DNA of 64,000 nucleotides from Nageia nagi (lineage: Eukaryota; Pinophyta): contig JBITNC010000001.1 of the NCBI GenBank assembly GCA_050084985.1, positions 149,916,001 to 149,980,000 of the forward strand, given 5' to 3'. Position numbers and translations under genes: made by a program. This document shows positions 23,332-34,074 of this stretch, in pieces. Within the stretch, counting starts at the first letter, position 1; every line of letters begins with the position of its first letter. The notes beneath the pieces were generated by a model. It was not told the DNA's origin. It saw only the letters and a list, made by a program, of their open reading frames with translations, and did not search any database.

Positions 23332-24777
23332 TGAATCGATCATAAGGTTAGAGTGGGTGAAGTCCTGAAGGATCTTATCAAGCTCCTCAAGGACTGTCAT
23401 TAGAATTATTGAGTTTGTGGATGCATTGCAAAGAATTTATCAAATTCTTGCAAGTGTAAGATCCAAAGCCTCTAGAAAAATTCTTGTTTCTATGGAAGCA
23501 AAGAGCTACCTTAGTGTTGTGACATTCCATACCAGTCCATGTATGTGAAGGAGAGACTAACGTCTATGTACTGCATAGCATAGTGGATCATCAACCATTA
23601 TGGAGGCTTCGTACATGCATAGTGATGCTGTGAAGTGTATCTACCTAAAGGTTGGGCACTGCTATTTTGTGAGGATCATGTAGATCTACATTATGGATAG
23701 CCATATCTATGTCTACAGTGTGCATCTATTGGAGATTTCTGTGCATGTGAAGACTAGCAAAGCCTACAATTTGAAGGCTCTATGTGTAAAGAAGACCTAC
23801 CAGTGTTGGAGACATCATTGTTATCCAAAAATGTTGTGTATGTGTTGAAGGAGAGAACATTGAACACTATATCAGACCTGGACATGGAGCTCCTAAGGCA
23901 TTGAATCATGGAGAATGTGGATGTGAACAACATGCTGGTGGTAAGTGTGGATAGTATTCATGACTAGCATGGACCATATTTGATTGCTTGAAATGCACAT
24001 TCTACAGTTTGTCCATCTAGTGAGATAAGGTTGTGCATATGTGGAGCTATGCATTCTACTAGAGAGGCTATATGATCTAAAATAGACATTTAGGAGGCAT
24101 ATGATTATGCTGAAGATCACCAGACCTACAAAGAGCTGAGATGTGAGTACACTGTTAACGTGAAGAAGTGTTACATCATTGTACATGCATATGTTTCATC
24201 CTACCAGACATGAATTGCAAAGGAGGTCTACTATTGTGCACATTGTAAAATAGCTTGTGCAAAGTTTGAAGAAGAATATGCTCATACAGCCACATGTGCA
24301 TAATGAGAAACTTGCTACAAGGAGTTCTTGTCTTCCTGAATGAACATAATGCTTAATACACTTGCTACTAAGGAGATGCTAAATACATGTGGTTTGAATT
24401 ATATAGCACTCTACTGTAGTGCACATAGGTTGTGCTCTAATTAAAAAAAAACATTTAGGAGATATGCCTAAGTGAATCTGTCCAACATACATAGCAGTAG
24501 AGGAACGTGGAAGCTCTTAAACTGAGCATATGAAAGAGAAGCTATTAGTGTGAAGCAAGAAGTGATTATTTTAATCTTTTGATCTGTTATTATTATTTTA
24601 CAGCCTGTGTAAAACCAAAGAGTATGTATTTTTGCATTCAAAGACTAAAGAAAGAAACCAGAATTGTGTTGAAGATAGATCTATCTAAAGTGCAGAGGCT
24701 TGAGTAGCAAGAGAAAAGGGTGGTCCTATTTGAGAAGCTAACAAAGGTGCAGACCTTATTCCATAAAGGAATAGTAT
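23332..24777 (+). other. Long leader of the Copia-type element
   Basis: About 1.45 kb between primer site and main ORF. It has many ATG and TGTG words and is more GC-rich than its flanks. No long frame is open on the sense strand. The 97-residue minus-strand frame at 23,893-24,186 has no motif and is likely chance. Confidence 0.5.
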
Positions 24778-25695
24778 TTGAGATGTATTTTTTTTAATGA
24801 TGTGTGTGATGTGGATTTATTGAAATCCCCATATATATATAAAAAAAAAAAGATGATGATCATCATGCTTGAAAACTTGGAGGTGCCCAAGTTTTATGGA
24901 CAAAATTATGCTTGGTGGAGCATAATAATGAGGACCTTGCTCAAGGCTAAGGACCTTTGGATCATTATAGAAGATGGGTATGATGAACCTCCATCTTGGA
25001 GGTCTCTTAAAGGAGAGGAGAAAAGAGAAAAGAAGGAAAAGCAATATCAAAATTGCTTAGCTCTCATGGACTTAAGAAAAGGTATGAAAGAAAATGTTTT
25101 TCCTCTTATAGTAATTTGTAAATCAGCTTCTATTGCATGGAAGGTTTTGAAAGATGTTTTTGATGTTAATGAATATGAAGCTTGTGTGAACAAAGGGGAA
25201 CCTTGTTCTTTTGGTGAAGGCTCATGGGAAGAGCCATATATGCTTGAAGAGCCTGATGGAGACTCATGTGAAGAGCCTTGTTTTAAAGATCCTTTTGAAG
25301 GACTTTTTGAAGACATGTCTTATGAAGAAGGCATGCATGATGATGAAGAGGAAGATATGAATTTGATGTGGCATTGTGAAGAGGCTTGTGAAACTCTCAT
25401 GGAAGGGAGTAAAGTGGATAAAGAATGCTTCATGGATGAAGCTTATGAAGAATGCCTAATGGAGAAGGCATATTGTAAAAAATGTCTCATGAAGGAGGCA
25501 TGTCATGAAGAGTGTCTCATGAAGATGGCACCATATCAGAAATTTGTGGATTCAAATTATGGATCACAAATCATTCTCATGGAAGAGAATGTTGAAGACA
25601 AGGAGCATTGTTGGCTCCCTTATGATGAAGGCCACTTATCAAGAGTGGAGAATGAAGATGACTATTCGAGGGGGAGATGGAAGATAATGAGATAG
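24778..25695 (+). CDS. gag-like protein with Cys/Met decapeptide repeat
   Basis: 305 residues. Residues about 30-130 (LENLEVPKFYGQNYAWWSII, then MRTLLKAKDLW and ending near KVLKDVFDV) match the N-terminal gag domain of Copia elements (DUF4219/UBN2 type), which forms the particle. The rest is unlike gag: very acidic and Cys/Met-rich, with four 10-residue units at about 219-258 (pattern C-[LF]-M-x-x-A-x-x-[EK]-[EK]). No CCHC knuckle, protease or integrase follows. ATG at 24,853 gives a more usual gag start, and 24,778 is the first in-frame ATG. Two further frames (25,677-25,934 and 25,928-26,452) follow with small overlaps, so a longer protein may have been broken by frameshifts. The role of the tail is unknown. 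Confidence 0.7.
   Translation: MRCIFFNDVCDVDLLKSPYIYKKKKMMIIMLENLEVPKFYGQNYAWWSIIMRTLLKAKDLWIIIEDGYDEPPSWRSLKGEEKREKKEKQYQNCLALMDLRKGMKENVFPLIVICKSASIAWKVLKDVFDVNEYEACVNKGEPCSFGEGSWEEPYMLEEPDGDSCEEPCFKDPFEGLFEDMSYEEGMHDDEEEDMNLMWHCEEACETLMEGSKVDKECFMDEAYEECLMEKAYCKKCLMKEACHEECLMKMAPYQKFVDSNYGSQIILMEENVEDKEHCWLPYDEGHLSRVENEDDYSRGRWKIMR
25436..25555 (+). repeat. 30-bp coding repeat, four units
   Basis: Four consecutive 30-base units starting at TGC/TGT codons encode CFMDEAYEE-, CLMEKAYCKK, CLMKEACHEE and CLMKMAPYQK-like decapeptides. The units differ from each other, so the repeat is old compared with the insertion, or is under coding constraint. Confidence 0.8.
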
Positions 25696-25934
25696 CCATT
25701 GATGGACTTCATGGTGAAATGGAGGCATCAAAAGATCTTGAGAGTTGTCTTATAAAGGAAATAATATGCAAAGAGGAACCATGGGAATTCCTTATCATGA
25801 ATGAAGAAATAATTGCTTTAAAAGCAACATCAAAGGAAAGATTAATGTGGATATCTACTCACCAAAACATCATTAGAGGAAACAATTTATTATTTTTGGC
25901 TTATTTGCTAATGCTACTAATGAATGTTTGCTAA
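25677..25934 (+). CDS. Second ORF of the Copia-type element, unknown
   Basis: 85 residues, acidic, from MEDNEIAIDGLHGEMEASKD, ending in a short hydrophobic tail. It overlaps the end of the main ORF in another frame and has the same Glu/Cys style (KEIICKEEPWEFLIMNEE), so it is probably the frameshifted continuation of the same protein. No known domain. Confidence 0.45.
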   Translation: MEDNEIAIDGLHGEMEASKDLESCLIKEIICKEEPWEFLIMNEEIIALKATSKERLMWISTHQNIIRGNNLLFLAYLLMLLMNVC

Positions 25935-26452
25935 TCAAATGTGTGAAGGATAGGTTGAAGGCTATGGAGAATGGAGGAGAATGTCTTATCAAGGCATTGC
26001 TTGAGGATTGCATCATGGAGACAACATTGAAGAGTCTTCCTTGGGAGAAGACATTGATGAAAAACTTGGGTCATGTGGATCCAAATGATGATTGTAAAAT
26101 CTTAGTAAGGTGTGATTTTTTGAGTGAAACTTTGTGTGAGGAGCAACATTTGGTTGCATATGTAATAAGCCAATGTGTGGCTTTCTATTGTTTGAAAGTG
26201 TGTGTAGAAGTTTGTGAGAGAGTACTATGGTACAATTATTATTGTGAGATGATGAATACATACTCATGTGGAGTATGGATATGTAATGATGTAAAAGCAT
26301 GGTTTGAAGACCATCCAAGAGATGAAAGAGAGTGGTTGATTAAAATCACATATGGAGAGACTTTTTTTGAAGGGGGAGCTTCTCAACAAAAGGAGGCACT
26401 CAATGAAGGAGAAAAATCAACAACAATGAATAAGATTCCACACAACAAGTAG
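25928..26452 (+). CDS. Third ORF of the Copia-type element, Cys-rich, unknown
   Basis: 174 residues. Cys is frequent (ECLIKALLEDCIMETT, CKILVRCDFLSETLCEEQ, then CVAFYCLKVCVEVCERVLWY). It overlaps the end of the previous frame by a few bases. The Cys pairs do not fit a zinc finger I know. It ends about 120 bases before the polypurine tract. With the two upstream frames it may once have formed one protein of about 550 residues. Function unknown; it is the part of the element least like any retroelement protein. Confidence 0.45.
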   Translation: MLIKCVKDRLKAMENGGECLIKALLEDCIMETTLKSLPWEKTLMKNLGHVDPNDDCKILVRCDFLSETLCEEQHLVAYVISQCVAFYCLKVCVEVCERVLWYNYYCEMMNTYSCGVWICNDVKAWFEDHPRDEREWLIKITYGETFFEGGASQQKEALNEGEKSTTMNKIPHNK

Positions 26453-26570
26453 AAGGAATGCCCACATCATACTTTTCAAAAATTTGATTTCCTATTGATT
26501 AATTAGAGGAAACACAAATTGTTTTCTTCCAACTATTTGATATCTAAAGAACTCTTTGCATTCCTTAGCA

Positions 26571-26580
26571 TCAAGGGGGA
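26571..26580 (+). other. Polypurine tract of the Copia-type element
   Basis: TCAAGGGGGA followed by GTA and the 3' LTR at 26,584. This is the usual plus-strand primer position, directly upstream of the 3' LTR. Confidence 0.85.
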
Positions 26581-26583
26581 GTA

Positions 26584-26865
26584 TGTTGGAAGTATTTATA
26601 ACATGATTCCTAAGTCCTAAGTTATTAGGATTAATTAATTAGGACTAAAGTATTTTTCTAAGTATCTAGGTCTACGTATTTATTAGTTTATTGTTATAAC
26701 AAGTAATTTGTCATGTAGTGATCTAAGGGTAATACGTATAGTGTGAGTTTTTTATGGTCATGAGAATATTATTCTCAACTTCTTATCTTGTCTTGTAATG
26801 GCTTTCTTTAAGCCTATATATGTAACTCATTTTGATGAATAATACAGAACATTTTAGTTCTCTTA
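26584..26865 (+). repeat. 3' LTR of the Copia-type element
   Basis: 282 bases starting TGTTGGAAGT and ending TTCTCTTA (CA changed to TA). It is followed directly by the right copy of GGATT (26,866-26,870), from which the interrupted ORF continues. Confidence 0.95.
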
Positions 26866-28061
26866 GGATTGGATGCCAACTTAGCATCAATTCATGAGGA
26901 GTATCTTGATAATGCTCTAGAGATAAATTGGATGGTAGAGGGATTCATAAATCATATGGATACATGGTGTACTAATCCTGAGAGGTTCCTATTGCAACAC
27001 CAAAATCTAGAGGTTGTAAGAAAAGGGAAATCACTAGTTGGAGGGAATAATGTTATGCTATATCAGGGCTTGACATATTTTGTACCCTATGAATCCTTCA
27101 TATGTATGGAGCTCCTTTTTCCATTACACTCATGCACAACCCATAGGGCTATATTATCAAATATTAAAAGGAGCAAAAGAAGGGAGAAGAAGTGTCCAAA
27201 TACCACCCAGATATCTTTCTAGACTACTCCCTAGGTTCAATTGTAAATACATTCATAGTCCCTAATTATTGGAGCTTCCATATTGAGAAATAGATCAATA
27301 TGAAGAGAAAAAGGGCTAATTTTTATCAAAATGAAGATGATATGTTGGATTGGATTGAAGAAAGGTATGAAGAATGATGCACTAAGCTCCTCCAGAGCTA
27401 TGAAATCACCTTCTTTGAGAAATCTTAGGATAGACAAGTCCTATAGGCATTGACTATTATTCTTGGGATAGTAACATAGATTGAGGCAGATGAAGCCATG
27501 ATGAGAATGGTATATAATATTATTGAAGGATATGCTTACTACAATTTTGCTACTTTCATCTCAAATGAAGTTAGGAAAAAGCTATTTAATATTGAAAAAT
27601 CTAATTTTTGGCACTCATCCTATTTGCGGTGGCTCATTATCCATCAAAACCTAGAAGATCTAGTGGAAAGACTCTAGATTATGCCAACCACTTCATCTAC
27701 AACACCCACACCAATTTATTTGAGAGTACCCATGCTAAAAAAGGTCCATGGATCATATTATGAGTTCATGGAGAAATGTTTTACTCTAGTAATGAGGATT
27801 CCCATAGGAGGAATCACTCACAAACTACACTAATCTATCATGGACGAGCTTTAATGAGGAAAAAAGATAGGAGATTGGTATGTTTTGAAGGATAGAACAA
27901 TAATAATGAGCTATGGTTATTTTGAAACCTCATTTTTGCTACCTAAATATGTTACCCCTCAATTATATTGAAGAAGAGGAGGAAGTGCAAGTAATACCTA
28001 ATGTGGAAATAGCAAAATAGGTGCCTATTCAAGAAATTCTAGCATCAACCTCAAAGGTAAG

Positions 28062-28693
28062 TGTATATGCCTAGAAATGAATTATTATTTATTAAATAAC
28101 TCATTTTAGAGCTCCAATAGTATTTATTGTAAAAAGGGTTAAAATAATACCAAAGGTAATACAATTAATGTAAGGACCATTATATAATGTAAGAGGGGTC
28201 AAATGTCTAAAAAGACTCCCCAAATGATGTAATGTGTAAGGATCCCAAGAATCCATGAAGGCAAAGACATTGCTATATAAAGATATTAAAGGCAACACAA
28301 AAGGTATCATGTAAGGGAATCAAAGATCTTAGAGAGACTTCAACAAATGCAATATCATTTTATCCTACCAACAATGATGTTTTGTAACATCACCTCTACA
28401 TAGATCTATTAAACCCTACATTTCACTCTTGCATGCTTTTATTCTATTCATAATTTTATCTATTCCATGAAGCCAGAGATGTAGCACTTATGGGCCTTTG
28501 GTGGCATGCATATGAATGAATGTATGTTCTTTTTTGATGAATGGACTTCTTTATATGATGTTTATTCAACTACAATGAAGGTACATTATTTATCATTATT
28601 CATTTTATGTCATATTTATGATATATGCTTTAATAAAATATTATGGACAAATAAAGCATCAACTATATTGTTATGCATTATTTGAGGTCTACA
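28062..28693 (+). repeat. 5' LTR of the second Tat element
   Basis: TGTATATGCC ... GGTCTACA. It aligns with 33,441-34,074 through blocks such as AAGACTCCCCAAATGATGTA. A TATA box, CTATATAAA, lies at 28,273. The sequence after the LTR begins TTTTGGTGAACTTGATT. TGG there would be the primer-site start, but I cannot assign the tRNA. Confidence 0.85.
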
Positions 28694-28799
28694 TTTTGGT
28701 GAACTTGATTTTTTTATTTATCTTTTCCTTCTAGTGATATCTTGCAAGAATTATCTAATAGATCTACATCATCAATGGTGTTCATAGCTATTTCTAGGT

Positions 28800-29450
28800 T
28801 GTTAGTGAAGTTAACATGGAAGAAGAAATTTGAAAAATGCTTAGATAAATGAATGGAATGCATAAATAATTAAATTACCTAAAAGGTTTGAGTAGTTCAT
28901 TGATAGTGCCAAATCGTATCATAGCGACATGACTTATCAATCTTGAGATTATAAGGAGATCACAACCAAATGAAGAAGACTATGATGGTGCATTCATCTC
29001 ATCCTTGTTTGAGGAGATATGTAATTTTTCCCTACCATCCAAGCACAAGGCCACCAAGTTTGATATGTTTAGTGGTGAACAAGACCCAAAATAATATCTT
29101 ATCATATTTTAGGAGTGCTTATTGAAATTAGGTTGAAAGGAGAATTTGATGGCAAAATTCTTCCTAAGGAGTTTGAAAGGTGATGCTAATCAATGGTTCT
29201 ATAATTTTCCTAGTGGTTCAATTCATTATTTCAAGTCATTAGTTAAGGTCTTTATAAGCTAATATAAGCATAATTTCAAAGACCAAAGTACTATTACAAA
29301 ATTATGTGCACTAAGGCAAGGTAGTAATGAAACCCTCGAGAAATACATCCCATAGTTTAAAAAGGTATAGCAATCAATTCAAATAAAATTAGATGAGAAT
29401 GAGATTTGTGTTAGTTTTAGAGATTCTATTGATCAAATATTGATCAATCT
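28800..29450 (+). pseudogene. gag relic, second Tat element
   Basis: Readable plus-strand blocks: ATKFDMFSGEQDPK, SLKGDANQWFYNFPSGSIHY (G-D-A-x-x-W-F core of Retrotrans_gag), HNFKDQSTITKLCALRQG and ETLEKYIP-FKKV-QSIQI. TAG/TAA stand where Gln and Trp are expected. At about 29,450 the reading passes straight into RT, which marks a deletion of the gag tail, protease and RT N-terminus. Confidence 0.8.
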
Positions 29451-29995
29451 CACTTATAAACATAAAACTACTTTTACTAATCCATGGGAAAGTTTTTGTT
29501 GGAAACTTATGCCTTTTGGCCTAAAAACTATAAGGGATACTTATCAAAGGGCTATGGTCACCATGTTTCATGAGCATATTCACAAGCAATTGAGGTGTAT
29601 GATGATGATATATTGGTGAAATAAAAGTAAGGCTAGGATCACCTACAAGAACTTGAGGAAGTATTCAACATCTAAAAAAGGTAAAAACTTAGACTCAAAC
29701 CTCAAAGTGTGCTTTTGGAGTTACTTTAGGAAAATTGTTAGGATTTATGGTTTTTAAAAGAGGAATAAAGGTAGCTCCTAAGAAAGTGAAAGCAATAATT
29801 AGTGTGCCTCCACCAAGAAATTTGAAACAATTAAGAAGTCCCCAAGGAAAAATCAATTCAATTAGATGATTTATTTCATAGCTTGGAGATAAGTGTAGGC
29901 CATTTACTCATTTATTAAAAAAGGATGTCAAGTTTTTATGGTATGTTAAATACCAAAAAGATTTTGAGAACATTAAACAATACTTTCTAAACCCA
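29450..29995 (+). pseudogene. RT relic (C-terminal half), second Tat element
   Basis: It begins inside the domain: TFTNPWESFCWKLMPFGLK, then TYQRAMVTMFHEHIHKQL, then VYDDDILVK at 29,597-29,623, where the active site reads YDDD (both aspartates kept). Frame breaks follow, but the thumb and connection pattern continues to the RNase H start. The fingers and first catalytic Asp are deleted. Confidence 0.8.
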
Positions 29996-30010
29996 CTAAT
30001 CCTAGTTCCC

Positions 30011-30500
30011 ATGGATTTTTCCAAGCCTTATTATTTGTATATCTTAGGTACATTATATGCATTGGGGGAAATGCTTTGTCAAAAATATGCAAAAAATAAA
30101 GATAGGGCTATCTATTATCTCAGCAAGACATTGATAGATTATGAAACTAGATATACCCTAATGGAAAAAATTTGCTATGGTATTCTATTTGCTATTGAAA
30201 AATTAAGGCATTACCTATTATATTGCATTACATTTGTTGTTAGTAATGTTAATCCATTGAAATATCTTGTGGCTAAACAACATTTATCAAGAAGAGTAGC
30301 AAAATGGTTGATGTTATTGCAAAAAATTGATATTAATGTGGTAAAATAGAAGTTAGTTAAAGGATGGATAATTATAGATTTGATATCTAAATTTACTCAT
30401 AATAGAGAATTAGTGGTGAACAAAGAATTTTTGGATGAATATTAGGATGATCCATAGCATCAATGGTGTGAAGGTCTAATAGAAGGCTACTAATGGCATG
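30011..30500 (+). pseudogene. Gypsy RNase H relic, second Tat element
   Basis: 112 open residues (30,011-30,349): DFSKPYYLYILGTLYALGEM, RAIYYLSKTLIDYETRYTLM (typical YYLS-x-TL-x-DYE-x-RY-x-x-x-E), LRHYLLYCITFVVSNVNPLK and AKWLMLLQKIDINVV. This is the RNase H that normally follows RT in gypsy elements. The first Asp of the family position (V-x-D) is not retained: the segment reads LGTLYALG. Confidence 0.85.
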
Positions 30501-30561
30501 ATTTTGATGAAATATCTATACCTAATGAGTACATGTGCCTCATAGAATATGAACCTATTAT

Positions 30562-30975
30562 TTGGGTGCTATACTTGATGGTTCAAAATGTTCATATGGC
30601 ACCAAGTTAGGTATTATACTAATATCTCCTATAAATGAGATAATCCCTATGGCCTACAAACATGATTTTGAATGTACAAATAATATGGCTAAATATGACA
30701 CATTGATATTGGGACTAAAAGCTATTTTTACATTGAAAATTAAGGACGTAGAGATATATGGTGATTAATAGCTTGTCATTAACCAAGTACAGGATATCTT
30801 TGATACAAAAGATGAAAAGTTAAGGCCCTATAAATTGGTGGTTAATGATTTATTGGATCAGCTTGATAGATATACCATTCAAAATATTCCAAGGACTAAT
30901 AATAGGTATGCAGATGCCATGGCAAGTGCAACTTCTCTTGTACCAATTGAGATTAAAGATGAAGAGACTATTTTG
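30562..30975 (+). pseudogene. Extra RNase H (RVT_3 type), second Tat element
   Basis: It starts AILDGSKCSYGTKLGI (first catalytic Asp). TNNMAKYDTLILGLKAI follows, with Asp where the Glu is usual, then VEIYGD then a TAA, then QVQDIFDTKDEKLRPYKLVV and NNRYADAMAS (last Asp). This archaeal-type RNase H is a mark of the Tat lineage. Here it follows the gypsy RNase H, the usual place. Confidence 0.8.
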
Positions 30976-32330
30976 ATAATCTATAAGTTAATATCTCCTT
31001 ATTACATTGAAGATATGCATGAAATATATACCTATTTGATTACAAAAGAGAATGGTTTTCAAAATTGGTATTTTGACATCTACAACTACTTGAAGAATCA
31101 AACAATTCCTAATAGTTTTGATCAAAATGAAAGGGTGATATTGAATATAACTACTATAAGGTATGTCATAATTGGTGATATTTTATATAGAAGGTCATTT
31201 GATGGTGCTTTACTAAGATGTTTAACACAACATGAGATAGCTACCATGCTAATACAAGCTCATGATGGTTTTTGTGGTGGAAATTTTCATGCCAAAGCTT
31301 TGTATATGAAAATTTTAAGAATTAGATATTATTGGCCTACTATGGAGGAAGATTACAAATATCATGTAAAAAATTATTTACAATATAAAAAACATGCTAA
31401 TTTAAAAAATCAACCTACCCAAAAGTTGCACTCCATTATTTCTCCATGGCCATTTACTACTTGGGGTATTAATTTGATTAATATGATTAAACCTCATTCA
31501 AGGGAAGGCCGTAAGTTTGTCATTATAGCTACTAAGTTCACTACTAAGTGGGTGGAGGCTATCCCAATGAAGTTAGTAACTCAATATAAGATTATTGCTT
31601 TCATTGTTGAGAATATTATTACCCAATTTGGTGTACCACAAAAGTTGATTACTAATAATGGAAAAAAATTTCAAAGGAAAGGAGATAAGATCTTTTTGTA
31701 AGAAGTTTCATATTGCATAGTCATTCTCTTCATTCTATTATCCTCGAGGAAATGGTCAAGCTAAAGCCACCAATAAGATCATTAAAAGCATTCTTTCAAA
31801 AACATGAGATAAACAAAAGAGGGATTGGCATAAACTTCTATATACATTGTATGCATATAGGACCACTATTAGGATAGCCATTGGTACAACACCTTTCTCA
31901 TTGGATTATAGGGATGAAGCTATTGTACCATTAGAATTGGAGATCCCATCTCTAAGGATCTCATTACAAGGAGACATTTTTTATGAAGAAGTAAGACAAG
32001 CAAGTTTATAGTAGTTGGAATTGTTGGATGAAAAGAGAATTAGAGCCATTGAACATTAAAAGGTATATCATGCATAACTCAAGAGAGCATTTGGGAAAAG
32101 GATAAAAGCTAAGGAGTTTAATGTAGGAGATTTAGTGTTGAAAGAGAATATCAATAAAATAGAAACAAATGATGAAGCAAAAGGTAAATTTGAACCTTAT
32201 TGGCTGGGTCCATTTGTTGTAGTGGAAGAAACAGGCTTAGGAGCATACATATTATCATGCATGGATGGAAAAGTATAACCTAATACCTTTAATGCCACAC
32301 ATATAAAACACTTCTATGCATAGGAGTAGT
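30976..32330 (+). pseudogene. Integrase relic, second Tat element
   Basis: 288 residues are open from 30,835 to 31,701, covering the end of RNase H and most of integrase. The zinc finger reads AHDGFCGGNFHAKALYMKIL with RIRYYWP, then HVKNYLQYKKHAN, where both Cys are Tyr. The core reads WGINLINMIKPH and LITNNGKKF: both catalytic Asp positions are Asn. After a frameshift at about 31,685 it continues with PRGNGQAKATNK, AYRTTIRIAIGTTPF and KFEPYWLGPFVVV. PNTFNATHIKHFYA near 32,280-32,320 ends it. It is dead by point change as well as by stops. Confidence 0.88.
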
Positions 32331-33427
32331 GGCTTTATACCTTATAGAATGTCAAAAATATAGATCAAGGTACCTATATTATATTGTACATTTTTAGTTT
32401 TTCAACATAGGGTACTATACCCATGTAGCTAATGGTGTATATTACTATATATGAGATGCTAGCAGCATGGAATACACAAAAAACAAAAATAAAAAAAACA
32501 CAATCAAAATCCATGATAGTATAATGTCTGGGGGTCATGGACATAAAATGCAAGGTCAAGGATGGCCAATGATATGGCTAGTGAGAGTTCACTCACTTAA
32601 AAGATAAATCAATGATGTAGCTATGAGAAAAATGTTGATATTGGCTCATCTCCAATGGATGATACAACTTGCTATGTATCCATATGGTTTTTACTTTGAA
32701 CCATACAATGCATAATATCTCTGGGTCATAAACATAAAATGTATGACCATCGATGGTAAATAAAATAGCTAGTGAGAGTTCACTCACTCAAAAGATAAAC
32801 TGGTGATGCAACCATAAGTAGATTAGTGACATTGATTCATCATCAATGGATGATGCAACTCACTATGCATCCATAATATTTCTATGCAGGGTACAACTAA
32901 CACCTTTTTATAGGAATCTACATCACAAAAAATAGAAGAAAGTATAAAGAAACCTACACTATCAATAGTGTTCTCATGTTCTTACACCATAATTGGTATG
33001 CACATCATTGAAAAATCATCATATAGAAAGATGACACCCTTTATTTCAAGGAATGGACATAAGGGTGACAAATTCATAAGTACCATACATGATGTAATGA
33101 TAGATTCAAGGTTGAATAGTACAAGGGGAAAAAAGACATTTTCCATTTTAGAAATTGGATGTGGAACTATAAGACTACCTGCTAGCAGAGTTCCTTCGAG
33201 AATATAGACATCATAGTAGCTAGAGAGACATAGTTCTTTAGATTTTTCCTTGGTTGCACCACTCAAGGACATTTTTTGGGGCATCCAAGCCAAAAGAGGG
33301 CAACAATAGACCCTCACACCAACATCATCTTCAAAAGATAGTAAAGCAAAGAGTTTAAAGTTCTCAAAAATTTTCTTCTATACTTCTTCTTTGGACATGT
33401 AATCTCATTGCTTCAATCACACCTCCA
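32331..33427 (+). other. 3' non-coding region of the second Tat element
   Basis: No coding motif. It holds the 191-bp duplication (32,520-32,890) and then AT-rich sequence up to the polypurine tract. Open frames on either strand (up to 111 residues, 32,982-33,317) have no family pattern. Confidence 0.5.
32520..32890. repeat. 191-bp tandem duplication
   Basis: GCTAGTGAGAGTTCACTCAC begins at 32,577 and at 32,768. The blocks CATAAAATG before it and ATCCATA after it keep the same offset. The copies differ at many sites, so the duplication is old. It lies in the 3' non-coding part of the second Tat element. Confidence 0.88.
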
Positions 33428-33440
33428 AAAAGGGGAAAAA
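33428..33440 (+). other. Polypurine tract of the second Tat element
   Basis: AAAAGGGGAAAAA directly before the TG of the 3' LTR at 33,441; plus-strand primer position. Confidence 0.85.
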
Positions 33441-34074
33441 TGTAGATTCCTATAAATGAATTATTCTTTATTAAATAATTCATTTTAAATCTCCAATGGT
33501 ATTTATTGTAAAAAGGGGTTAAAATAATACCCAAGGAAATGCAATTAATATAAGGGATCATTGTATAATGTAAGAGGGGCAAACTATCTAAAAAGACTCC
33601 CCAAATGATGTAATGTGCAATGATCCCAAGAATCCAAGAAGGCAAAGACTTTGCTATATAAAGATATCAATGGAAACACAAAAGGAATAATGCAAGGGCA
33701 TCAAATATTTTAGAGATACTTCAACAAATGCAATATCACAATATCCTACCAACAATGGTTTTTGTAACACCACCTCTGCATAGATTTTTTAGACCATTCA
33801 TTTCACTCTTACATGCTTTTATTTCATTCATAATTCTATTTATTCCATGAAGCTAGTGATGTAACACTTATGGGCCATTGATGGCGTGCATATGGATGAA
33901 TGTATATTCCTATTTGATGAATGGACTTGTTTATATGATGTTTATGTGACTACGATGAAGGTATATTGTTTATCATTATTTTTTTGATGTCATATTTTTG
34001 ATATATGCTTTAATAAAATATTGTGTACAAATAATGCATCAATTATATCATTTATGCATTATTTGAGGTGTATA
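33441..34074 (+). repeat. 3' LTR of the second Tat element
   Basis: It starts TGTAGATTCC and ends GTATA (CA decayed to TA). It aligns with 28,062-28,693. The extra ORF of the outer element resumes after it at about 34,082. Confidence 0.85.

Larger units (their letters stand above)
23037..26865 (+). mobile_element. Young non-autonomous Copia-type LTR retrotransposon, complete
   Basis: A full 3.83 kb element with two LTRs (23,037-23,317 and 26,584-26,865), a perfect GGATT duplication, a primer site, a polypurine tract and one main ORF. The LTRs differ by about eight substitutions and one indel (about 97% identical), far closer than other LTR pairs in the window. The ORF starts with a Copia-type gag domain, but there is no protease, integrase or RT. 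It must therefore have used enzymes from another element. It sits in the extra ORF of the large Tat element. LARD- or gag-only type is the best description. Confidence 0.93.
28062..34074 (+). mobile_element. Second Tat-lineage gypsy element, nested, internally deleted
   Basis: About 6.0 kb with LTRs at 28,062-28,693 and 33,441-34,074. Order: gag, then directly the middle of RT, gypsy RNase H, extra RNase H, integrase. It is inserted in the extra ORF of the large Tat element. Gag C-terminus, protease and the first half of RT are missing, so it is defective. A candidate 5-bp duplication AGGTA lies at 28,055-28,059 and 34,077-34,081, two bases away from the TG and CA ends. AAAAAGGGGAAAAA precedes the 3' LTR as polypurine tract. 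Confidence 0.85.

Noticed and set aside
25047-25316. 89-residue Ser/Pro-rich minus-strand ORF
   Set aside because: It is the antisense shadow of the Glu-rich part of the Copia-type element ORF.
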